Assembly: GCA_039029355.1 (NCBI GenBank)
Contig: JBCCGI010000143.1
Location: forward strand, 1-14,096
Source of the DNA: JBCCGI01 sp039029355
GTDB lineage: Bacteria; Planctomycetota; UBA1135; GCA-002686595
Direction of reading: 5' to 3'
DNA: 14,096 bases
Shown here: one piece after another, positions 7,036-13,986 of the stretch
How the letters are laid out: every line of letters starts with the position of its first letter
How positions within the stretch are numbered: position 1 is the first letter of the stretch
Program-made: the position numbers and the translations under genes
The notes under the pieces: generated by a model
The model's database searches: none
Told to the model about the DNA's origin: nothing
Seen by the model: the letters and a program-made list of their open reading frames with translations, nothing else

Positions 7036-8700
7036 ATGAGTCGCCCCTGCCTGCCTCTCAAGAGCGTCCTCCGAGTACTGCTCGGGTCTGTCATCCTTCA
7101 GTCCCAGATGTGCTTCGCCGCAACGCTGCCGGTTTGCACGCAAGGTGGAGCCAAAGAAGAGGCGCTTCTCGTTGACCCGGTACCGGCGAATGGGGCCGCC
7201 TTTGGCTGGGCGGTAGACATATCAGGGGACGCCGCGATCGTTGGGGGGTATCTCGACGACCCTGACGGGCATCAGAACGCAGGGGCTGCATACATATTCA
7301 GACGGTCCGACGCGGGAGCCTGGAATCCGGAAGACAAGCTCGTTGCAACGGATGCGATGGCCGACGACAACCTCGGTACGGCCGTCGCGATCTGGGGCGA
7401 CACGGCCATTGTTGGCGCTTTCAGCGAGGAAGATCCCGGATCCACGATCACCGGCTCCTGCTACGCGTTCAAGCGCAACTCGAAAGGAAACTGGGGCGAG
7501 CACGCCAAGTTCGTCGCCGCAGGGCTCGCAGACTTCGATGGTTTCGGCTGGTCCGCTGACCTCTGGGAGAACACTGCGGTCGTTGGCTCCTGGTACTTCA
7601 ATATCAACCCGGGACGCGCCCACGTCTTTCTGAGACAAGGAGACAACTGGATCGAGGAGAGCGAACTATTACCTATCGGTGCCGTAGCGAACAGCGGCTT
7701 CGGCATGTGTGTGTCTGTTTCCGGCGAACTCGCCGCTGTCGGTGCACCGGGCGACTCCACTACCGGCTTCTCGAACGAGGGAGCCGTTTTCGTCTTCAAG
7801 AGGGTCGGCGCAAGCTGGGTTCAACAAGCCAAACTCACCCCCCCTGGATCCCTTGTCGGCGTGGCATTTGGGCGATCAGTCGCTCTCGCGGGCGAGCGAC
7901 TGATCGTTGGGGCCTATCTCGACGACGATGCCGCGCAAGACGCCGGCTCAGCATACGTCTTCGAGTTTGAGCAGGAAACGGGCAGCTGGCTCGAAGAGGG
8001 CAAGCTCCTCGCCTCCGACGCGGGGGCCGACGACCTATTCGGCTTCTCGGTTGCGATCCAAGGCACTCATGCGCTAGTCGGGGCGCCCGGAGACGATCAG
8101 CCCGGCGGCACGAATGCTGGTGCTGCCTACGTGTTCGGACAGTGCGGCGGGCTCTGGAGCCAGGAGGACAAGTTCATGGGCTCTGCTCTGATGGCCGAAG
8201 CTAGGTTTGGACGGTCCCTTGCCTACGAGAGCCCACTTGCAATTGTCGGCGCCCCCGCGATTGTCAATACGGGGGCCTTCGCCTTGGGCGAGGGATATGC
8301 CTTCGAGCTACCGTTCCTGTGTTCGTCCGAGGCCGTCCGGCTCGGAACTCCCCCCAATCCGATGGCCCTGCTCCCTGGACAGTCGAGCGGGCCGCTCCTC
8401 GGTGCAGCTTGGGACCCCGTGATCGATCACTCCAACTTCATGCCCGGCGCGGTGCTCGACTTCCTCGGCATTACAGCCGGCCCCTTCAACCTGCCTCTCA
8501 TCTCGCTGGGTACGCTGCTGTGCGATCCGACGATCCTGGTCTCGATTGAGTTCACGTATCCGGGGTCGTCCTTTTCTATACCGATCCCAAGCGACTGTGC
8601 CTTTGTTGGCGCATCAGTCTGCACTCAAGGCGCGTCGCTAGACGGCCTCGGAGCCATTTTGCTCACCAACGCGATCGACTTGACGATCGGAACGCAGTAG
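7036..8700 (+). CDS. Secreted FG-GAP repeat protein (planctomycete-type)
   Basis: This is an exported beta-propeller protein with no catalytic motif. ATG 7036 starts a signal peptide: basic n-region, hydrophobic stretch 10-22 and likely cleavage after "QMCFA" (28) or A29. An in-frame start at 6994 would add 14 residues that spoil it. Seven FG-GAP-like repeats have the core "FG.SV...G..A.VGAPGD", near residues 56, 113, 170, 222, 279, 335 and 391. Some have a DxDxDG-like loop such as "YLDDPDGHQNAG" (72-83). The C-terminal module 436-554 contains "AAWDPVIDHSNFMPGAVLD" and ends "NAIDLTIGTQ". I associate it with extracellular proteins of Planctomycetota. Third codon positions seem looser than in the flanking module, which fits a resident gene beside an acquired one. 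Likely role: cell-surface or matrix protein; substrate unknown. Confidence 0.85.
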   Translation: MSRPCLPLKSVLRVLLGSVILQSQMCFAATLPVCTQGGAKEEALLVDPVPANGAAFGWAVDISGDAAIVGGYLDDPDGHQNAGAAYIFRRSDAGAWNPEDKLVATDAMADDNLGTAVAIWGDTAIVGAFSEEDPGSTITGSCYAFKRNSKGNWGEHAKFVAAGLADFDGFGWSADLWENTAVVGSWYFNINPGRAHVFLRQGDNWIEESELLPIGAVANSGFGMCVSVSGELAAVGAPGDSTTGFSNEGAVFVFKRVGASWVQQAKLTPPGSLVGVAFGRSVALAGERLIVGAYLDDDAAQDAGSAYVFEFEQETGSWLEEGKLLASDAGADDLFGFSVAIQGTHALVGAPGDDQPGGTNAGAAYVFGQCGGLWSQEDKFMGSALMAEARFGRSLAYESPLAIVGAPAIVNTGAFALGEGYAFELPFLCSSEAVRLGTPPNPMALLPGQSSGPLLGAAWDPVIDHSNFMPGAVLDFLGITAGPFNLPLISLGTLLCDPTILVSIEFTYPGSSFSIPIPSDCAFVGASVCTQGASLDGLGAILLTNAIDLTIGTQ

Positions 8701-8854
8701 TTGATCGGGCACAGTTCGGGAGTAGCGCTCGCAGACTCGATCGGGACGGGCTGCACCTGCCCCTCCTGAGAACCCCGTACGGGCCTCCAGCACCCGGCTA
8801 GGGGCCTGTTTCGCAGGCTACCCCGGGCAACGCTTCGCGGCGACGGATCCTCCA

Positions 8855-9331
8855 ATGGGATTGCTGCTCGCGTTGCTCCACTTGCTCGTCGGAGATCGTC
8901 AACCGCTCTGATGGTTGAGGAACCTCGCCCTTCGCAATCAGCTCAGCGCGCTCGAGCACAGCGCGAAGCGTCCCAGGATCGAAAGCAGCATCCACGACGG
9001 CGACGGTTCGTACGGCTGGGAGTTCAGGCGGGCGTTGAAGGTGCTCGGCACCGAACCGTTGCTGACCGCGCCGAGGTCGCCGTGGCCGAAATGCTACGTC
9101 GAGCGGGTGATCGGCAGCCTCCGGCGGGAGTGCACGGACCACGTGATCGCCTTCGGCGAGAACCACCTCCGACGGCTCCTCACGGAGTACGTCGCGTACT
9201 ACAACGCGGCCCGGCCGCATCAATCGCTGGACGGCAACTCGCCGGAGCCCCGCGGTGTCGAGGCCGTGGGGGAGATCGTCGCGGCGCCGGTGCTCGGTGG
9301 GCTGCATCACCGGTACTCGCGGGTAGCCTGA
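8855..9331 (+). pseudogene. Internally deleted IS transposase remnant
   Basis: The start (ATG 8855, "LLLALLHLLVGDRQPL") matches the N-terminal helix typical of these transposases, but an in-frame TGA (8909-8911) breaks it. It resumes with "RNLALRNQLSALEHSAKRPRI". Near 8978-8992 it jumps straight to "HDGDGSYGWEF", the second catalytic block. It continues to "APRSPWPKCYVERVIGSLRR" with the catalytic Glu and to "GGLHHRYSRVA". About 200 residues, including the HTH and the first catalytic Asp, are missing. It is not functional. The family differs from the transposase at 2-856 ("GLHHRY" versus "KHYHRAV" endings). Confidence 0.8.
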
Positions 9332-9434
9332 TCCGGCGTCCCCATGGCAGGTCGGCGGGGGAGGTGTGTCGCCCGCACCTTGTCGGCCGCCAGCCCGGGC
9401 GATACTGTCGGCTCATGTTGCATCCTGGGGGCGC

Positions 9435-9459
9435 GGAGGGAGTTCTCGGGAGGCACAAC
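9435..9459 (+). repeat. IS-end-like 25-bp repeat, copy 1
   Basis: GGAGGGAGTTCTCGGGAGGC plus five bases matches copy 3 (9827-9851) in 19 of 25 positions and copy 2 in 20 of 25. Just upstream, GATACTGTCGGCTCA (9401-9415) resembles TACGGTCGAGCTCA before copy 4. Confidence 0.45.
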
Positions 9460-9488
9460 CGTCGAGTCGGATGCCATGCTGGCGACGC

Positions 9489-9513
9489 GGATGGCGTTTT
9501 CAGGAGGGACAAC
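9489..9513 (+). repeat. IS-end-like 25-bp repeat, copy 2
   Basis: GGATGGCGTTTTCAGGAGGG plus five bases. It runs directly into transposase coding sequence at about 9508, so an IS end has been joined to the interior of a transposase gene. Confidence 0.4.
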
Positions 9514-9678
9514 CTGCGGCGGGCGCTCGATGAGTACCTCTCGCACTACCACACCGAGCGCAACCACCAGGGGCTCGGCAACGAGCTCGTCGACGATGAA
9601 GGTGAGCCTGGCGTCGGCGAGGTCGTCAGCCGTGAGGGTCTCGGCGGGTTACTCCGTTACTACCACCGAGCAGCCTGA
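9508..9678 (+). pseudogene. Transposase C-terminal fragment
   Basis: About 56 codons remain, "DNLRRALDEYLSHYH" through "GLGGLLRYYHRAA", ending at TGA 9676-9678. It aligns with the last 55 residues of the transposase at 2-856 ("AVAEYLVHYHAER", "LGGILKHYHRAV") and so comes from the same IS family. The catalytic core is gone. It keeps the 3' end, but the flanking IS ends show that it arose by nested insertion and deletion. Confidence 0.75.
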
Positions 9679-9826
9679 GACAGAGCAGCAGGTGGCGTCG
9701 TTGGATGGGGTGGGGGAGATGCGTTCGCAGCCCGGATCTCGGCCGACAGGTGACGGTGATCGCGACTGCAAGTCCCAGATGCCCGGCGAGTTACCGTTCG
9801 GCGCTATTCTCGGACCCTACGGGCGC

Positions 9827-9851
9827 GGATGGAGTTCTCGGGACAGACAGG
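9827..9851 (+). repeat. IS-end-like 25-bp repeat, copy 3
   Basis: GGATGGAGTTCTCGGGACAG plus GACAGG matches copy 4 in 21 of 25 positions. The shared core is GAGTTYTYGGGACRGACAGG. Ends of the form ...GACA fit the TG...CA termini of IS3-like elements. Confidence 0.55.
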
Positions 9852-9922
9852 TGTGTCCGGTGTCGCCTTGCCCGCTCCGGGCGAGCGCGCTACGGTCGAG
9901 CTCAGTGGGATGATGGCGGCAT

Positions 9923-9947
9923 GGATAGAGTTTTTGGGACGGACAGG
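9923..9947 (+). repeat. IS-end-like 25-bp repeat, copy 4
   Basis: GGATAGAGTTTTTGGGACGG plus ACAGG. It abuts the kinase stop codon (CTA on this strand, 9948-9950), marking the edge between IS debris and the operon. Confidence 0.55.
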
Positions 9948-12872
9948 CTAGGGAAGTGGGCCACCCAACGCTTGGCTGCGCGCGATCCATGCTTGCGCCC
10001 GGTCGATGTCGCCGAGCTGCGCATGGACGTGGCCAAGCATGAACATGGCGCCTGCGCTGGTCGGGTCGAGCGCTAGCGCCCTCTCGAGAGACTTGACAGC
10101 GTCCGCGTGCCAGCCGAGTTGGGCTTCGATGCGTCCGAGGGACATCCATGCGCGGGCATCTTCCGGCGTGAGCTCCGTTACCCCCTGGGCGTAGGGAAGC
10201 GCATCTTCGTGCAGTTCCTGGGCGCACAGCATTTCGACCAAGAGCGCCATCGTTGGCGGGTCGTTCGGCGACTCCAGGAGCTCCCGCTCCAAGAGGCGCT
10301 GGGCGGTAGCAAGGTCACCGGTCAGAGACGCGGCCGTGATCGGGTCGTAGCCGTCCAAGTCGTAGCTCGTGGACATCGATGTAACGCCCCCTTCCCGCTC
10401 GCGAACGACTCGGACCAGGGCCTCGACCTCCGGCGGGGTCTGGCCCTCGTAGCCAAGCTCGGACGAACCAGCGGGCTTCTGCCAGCCGCGCACGCTATCC
10501 GCGGACTCGAAGATTCCGCGCTTGACGCCCTCGAAGGCTGTTTGCCCCACAACGGCGTGGCGCGGCGGCGTCTCCTCGAATCCGGCCTGGCGGCAGGCCT
10601 CCTCGACTGCTTTCTCCTGCTCCGCGCTCTTGCACTGAAAAACCACGACCAGGATCACCCCCTGCAGGCCCACCAGTTTCAAACCAACGACGTCGTGCAA
10701 CTCGTCGATGAGCTCTACCAGTGAGGGGTCGTCCAGCGCGGCACAAGCGTGCACGGTAGAGCACCGGCGGCATCGGAGCTCCTTCCCCCGGTCGCGGTTG
10801 GTCAGGATCTTCAGACCGCAGCCCGGGCACTGCGTGAAGTAGATCCGCGTCGTGCGCATCTCCGCGCCGCCGAGGTCCTCGCGGCTGGCCTGGAACCAGG
10901 ACTCCCGGAATCTCTCCGCGTAAGTGGCGGAGTCGACGTCCGCGTAGAAGTCGATCGTGAACTGCCGCGTGGACCCGTAGAGCCTGAAATTCAGGAAGGG
11001 CATGCTGAAGCCCGACTCCGACGTCCCGGACTCGCGGCGCTCTGGCTCGCCTACGCCGCCGGCCTCTGTGTCGGGCAGCGATTCCTGAATCGGATGTTCC
11101 GGGGGCTCCCCAGCACGGATTCGAGCAACCATCCGCTCGGCCTCGGCGATCATCGAATCGGTCAGCTCGGTCCCAAGATTGCGCCGCGCTCCCACGACCA
11201 TCGCCTGCGCCTGCTGCCCGCGCTCCAGCAGGTCGGCACACGCCAGCATGCGCACGAACCACTCGCGCGACTGGAAGCCCTGGTCGAAGGCCATGTCGAG
11301 CGCGATCCAGGCCTCGAGAACGCGGTTGAGGGAGTCCATCAAGACCGCCGCCCGGCGCACGTGCGCCTCACCTCTCCCACTGTCGAAACTCAGCGCGCGG
11401 TCGTAATCCTCCAGCGCCTCGGTGGGGCGATCGAGCAGCTCACGGGTCCGTCCTAGGTTGATCAGCGCGATCGGCTGGTCCGAGTGTGTGCGAAGAAACC
11501 TGACGAAGAGCCGCTCGGCTTCCGCGAGCTGCCCGCTATCCATGTACACAGTCCCCAGGTTGATAACCACGTTGGGAAGCAGGTCGTCCTGCACCTCGTA
11601 CATCAGAGCCCGGAATAGTTCGATTGCCTCAGCGAAGCGCCCAAGTCGTTTGAGCGAGAGCGCCAGCTCACACTGGGCGCGCTGGCGCTGGTGGTTAGAG
11701 AGCTCGCCGGCGAGCGCAGCCTCGAAGACCTCCAGCGCTTCTTCGTCGCGGTCGGCTAGGGAGAGCGCGGTGCCCTTCAAGACGAGAGTCTCGCCGTCGA
11801 GATCGTCCTCCGGCACCGCCTCGAGTACCTCGAGCGCTGCCTGGTTCTCACCGATCCTCAGCAGGCCGGACGCGCGCTGAAATGCCGCCTCCGGCCCCAT
11901 CCCCGTGAACGCTTGCTTGAGCCTGGACGAGTCCATCAACCACATGAGCTCCTGGACCGGATCCCACTCCTCGGCGATCTCGTGCAGGCACTCTCGGATT
12001 GCGCCGAAGCTCGGGGGCCGCTCGTCGGGGTCCTTTGCCAGGCACTGCAGTGCGAGCTCGGCGAGGGACGTGCCGGGCTCGTCCTCGAAGTCCGGTGCCT
12101 CCGGGATGCGCCTCGCGTGAGCGTCTGCCCACTCCCCACGCGTCTCCGCTGCAAAGCAGGGCTTGCCGCTGAGCAGCTCCAGAATCGTGGCGCCGAAGGC
12201 GTAGATGTCGCTCCGCTGGGTGAACTCGCGCTCTGCGAAGGTCTCGGGCGCCTGGTAGGCCCAGGTTCCTTCGAGCGCCAGGGCACCGGCGGCCATGTTC
12301 CCCGCACGCGCGAGCCCGAAGTCGGCGACGAATACCGACTGCCGGATGACGAGCAGGTTGTGCGGCTTGAGGTCCCCATGCACGACACCCGCGACCGCGC
12401 CATTCGCCAGGTCCATCGCGAGGCTCACCTCCATCGCAGCGCGTAGGGCGCTCGCTGGGTCGAGAGGCCCGCTTCGCAGGTAGTCGTGAAGATTGAGCTC
12501 GCCCTGCGGACCCGGCGGGACGGCGAGCATCCTTAGGAATGGCTGGCCGTCGATCTCCTCGATGCCGAGGACCGGCATCACGTGCGGGACGTCGCTGAGC
12601 TGCGTCCAGAGCTTTGCTTCGGTCAAGAACGCGATTCGGCTGCTCGAGTCGAAAAAGAGACGCCGCTGAAACGACTTGAGTGCCACTCGCGTGTCCGTCT
12701 CCGGGTCGTCGTCCTGCCTGCGCCGGATGCGACAGATGTACACGACGCCCATGCCTCCGCGACGCTCCTCGAGCACCTCGTAGTGTTCTCCGAGCAGGCT
12801 CCCTGGCCCCCGCTCCACCTCGTTCCCTTCGTCGGTGGGCGGGTGCTCGAACGGATCGCCGGTGTTGCCCAT
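9948..12872 (-). CDS. Multidomain Ser/Thr protein kinase (non-RD) with TPRs and zinc ribbon
   Basis: This would phosphorylate Ser/Thr on partner proteins; no membrane segment is seen, so it is cytosolic. The PknB-like kinase domain covers residues 31-300: loop "RRGGMGVVYI" (its first glycine is Arg), K66 in "VALKSF", E85, catalytic loop "VVHGDLKPHN" (163-172, D167, N172), D184-F-G and APE 208-210. HGD replaces HRD, making it a non-RD kinase. TPR-like repeats fill 330-550. A linker is followed by a unique segment 620-850 with a zinc ribbon (C681, C684, C700, C703) and a hydrophobic "GVILVVVF". TPRs return at about 865-970. ATG 12872 has GGGAG upstream, overlapping the stop of the preceding DUF4062 gene. 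The 3' end meets an IS end. It is 974 aa, long for a bacterial kinase. Confidence 0.9.
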   Translation of the reverse strand: MGNTGDPFEHPPTDEGNEVERGPGSLLGEHYEVLEERRGGMGVVYICRIRRRQDDDPETDTRVALKSFQRRLFFDSSSRIAFLTEAKLWTQLSDVPHVMPVLGIEEIDGQPFLRMLAVPPGPQGELNLHDYLRSGPLDPASALRAAMEVSLAMDLANGAVAGVVHGDLKPHNLLVIRQSVFVADFGLARAGNMAAGALALEGTWAYQAPETFAEREFTQRSDIYAFGATILELLSGKPCFAAETRGEWADAHARRIPEAPDFEDEPGTSLAELALQCLAKDPDERPPSFGAIRECLHEIAEEWDPVQELMWLMDSSRLKQAFTGMGPEAAFQRASGLLRIGENQAALEVLEAVPEDDLDGETLVLKGTALSLADRDEEALEVFEAALAGELSNHQRQRAQCELALSLKRLGRFAEAIELFRALMYEVQDDLLPNVVINLGTVYMDSGQLAEAERLFVRFLRTHSDQPIALINLGRTRELLDRPTEALEDYDRALSFDSGRGEAHVRRAAVLMDSLNRVLEAWIALDMAFDQGFQSREWFVRMLACADLLERGQQAQAMVVGARRNLGTELTDSMIAEAERMVARIRAGEPPEHPIQESLPDTEAGGVGEPERRESGTSESGFSMPFLNFRLYGSTRQFTIDFYADVDSATYAERFRESWFQASREDLGGAEMRTTRIYFTQCPGCGLKILTNRDRGKELRCRRCSTVHACAALDDPSLVELIDELHDVVGLKLVGLQGVILVVVFQCKSAEQEKAVEEACRQAGFEETPPRHAVVGQTAFEGVKRGIFESADSVRGWQKPAGSSELGYEGQTPPEVEALVRVVREREGGVTSMSTSYDLDGYDPITAASLTGDLATAQRLLERELLESPNDPPTMALLVEMLCAQELHEDALPYAQGVTELTPEDARAWMSLGRIEAQLGWHADAVKSLERALALDPTSAGAMFMLGHVHAQLGDIDRAQAWIARSQALGGPLP

Positions 12873-12876
12873 GGTG

Positions 12877-12883
12877 CTCCCTC
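12877..12883 (-). promoter_or_regulatory. Kinase ribosome site overlapping the upstream stop
   Basis: On the minus strand the stop TGA runs straight into GGGAG (TGAGGGAGCACCATG). The ribosome finishing the DUF4062 gene is already at the kinase start, which supports translational coupling of the two proteins. Confidence 0.65.
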
Positions 12884-13865
12884 AGAAGTCAATGTCGCCA
12901 GTCGACTTCGTGCGTGGCCCCCCCCTGGAGACGCAGCGCTTCAGTTGGTCGAAGCCGTCTTCGCCTAGCTTCCGCTCGAGGCCCCGTACTGTCGAGCTCT
13001 CGGAGCGCAGCGCGGCAAGGAAGAGGTATGCAGCGTTTATCTCTCCCGCCCCATCCTCCGCGGCGAGCCGGCCAGCCGCGCGGACGGCCTCATGCGCGTC
13101 CAGGTCGACCTCCTCGAACGGCCTCCCTTCCCCGACCCGACCCTGTTTGACGGCGCTTGCCAGGGTGTCGCGAACCGATGTCGCCAGGCCGGTCTCGACG
13201 GATTCGAGGCATCGCATCGCGATGCCGCTCTTAATGTCGAACAGGGCGAGCAGGATGCTCGGCGTGAGGAACGGGACGCCGCTCTCCCGGCAGGCCGCGA
13301 GGTGCCCTTCAAGGAGCACGCGTAGGCCCGGCGAGAGCTTCGGCTGGCCCGGCCGATAGAGCTCACGCAGCGCCATGTTCAGGTGGTCGCGCACGTTGCG
13401 CTCGAAGTCGGCCGCGTCCTCGAAGTTCCCGAGGAGATGTGCCCGTTCGAGCCGCTCGCGCATGCGCGCGACCTGGACGAGCTGCTCCGCCTCCGCGACG
13501 GTCTTCGGCGGCGGGGCCGGCTCCTCTCCGAAGTAGAATAGGATTCGCGGCCGACCCTCCGCGGACCAGCGCTGATAGGCGCGCTCATACTCCTCCTCGG
13601 TGCCCCCGTCGAACTCCCCAGTGGGCATTCCGAACCGCCGCCAAAGAATCCCGACGAAGACGTCGCACTCGTCGACCAAGTGGTTGATCAACTCCTGCGG
13701 TCGGCCGGTGTCCGGCGCGACATCGGTCTCCCAGCGCACCAGCTCGACGTGTACGTCGAGGTCCCGACCAACGGTGCGGTTGAGCTCCTCGATGGCGCGC
13801 ACTAGCAGCTCGCGCTCCTCACTGACGTCGCTGGAACTGGCGACGAATAGCCGGCAGACCCTCAT
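12882..13865 (-). CDS. DUF4062 domain protein fused to Clp_N-like repeats
   Basis: The N-terminal DUF4062 domain covers residues 1-170: "RLFVASSSDVSEERELLVRA" (5-24), "ECDVFVGILWRRFGMPTG" (66-83), "GTEEEYERAYQRW" (88-100) and "RPRILFYF" (105-112). This domain occurs at the front of many STAND/NACHT-type signalling proteins in bacteria and animals. Residues 176-245 ("KLSPGLRVLLEGHLAACRES", "FLTPSILLALF") and 253-310 ("VDLDAHEAVRAAGRLA", "INAAYLFLAALRS") resemble the paired repeats of the ClpA/ClpC N-domain, which binds substrates or adaptors. No ATPase or peptidase follows. ATG 13865 begins right at the DUF4062 strand, without a clear ribosome site. It is the first gene of the operon and leaves nine bases before the kinase start. 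Likely role: sensor or adaptor that recruits proteins to the kinase. The ClpN call is motif-based and moderate. Confidence 0.8.
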   Translation of the reverse strand: MRVCRLFVASSSDVSEERELLVRAIEELNRTVGRDLDVHVELVRWETDVAPDTGRPQELINHLVDECDVFVGILWRRFGMPTGEFDGGTEEEYERAYQRWSAEGRPRILFYFGEEPAPPPKTVAEAEQLVQVARMRERLERAHLLGNFEDAADFERNVRDHLNMALRELYRPGQPKLSPGLRVLLEGHLAACRESGVPFLTPSILLALFDIKSGIAMRCLESVETGLATSVRDTLASAVKQGRVGEGRPFEEVDLDAHEAVRAAGRLAAEDGAGEINAAYLFLAALRSESSTVRGLERKLGEDGFDQLKRCVSRGGPRTKSTGDIDF

Positions 13866-13986
13866 CGTCGCGCGGTTGTAGTCGCTGTGGATGCCGGCCG
13901 CAACTATTTGGGTGACACTGACTAGGAACGTGCGGATGAGGCAGCCCCCGGTTCCGGGGAGAGCGGGTTGTGACCTTGCCCGGGTT

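Larger units (their letters stand above)
9679..9947. other. Non-coding IS-derived debris
   Basis: I see no gene in these 269 bp. The stretch holds two 25-bp IS-end-like repeats (9827-9851, 9923-9947) and, right after the first, a mirrored TGTCC (9854-9858) forming GGACA/TGTCC arms with 9841-9845, as if two IS ends met. It ends at the stop codon of the minus-strand kinase. Confidence 0.6.

Noticed and set aside
8801..8824. Imperfect hairpin GGGGCCTG/CAGGCTACCCC after the FG-GAP gene
   Set aside because: Bulged stem without a T-tract and 100 bp after the stop; too weak to call a terminator.
10749..11456. 235-codon + frame antisense to the kinase
   Set aside because: Shadow of the TPR and zinc-ribbon coding region; no motif of its own.
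13946..13959. Hairpin CCCCGGTTCCGGGG
   Set aside because: Two-base loop and no T-tract; possibly part of an IS flank, not a supported terminator.
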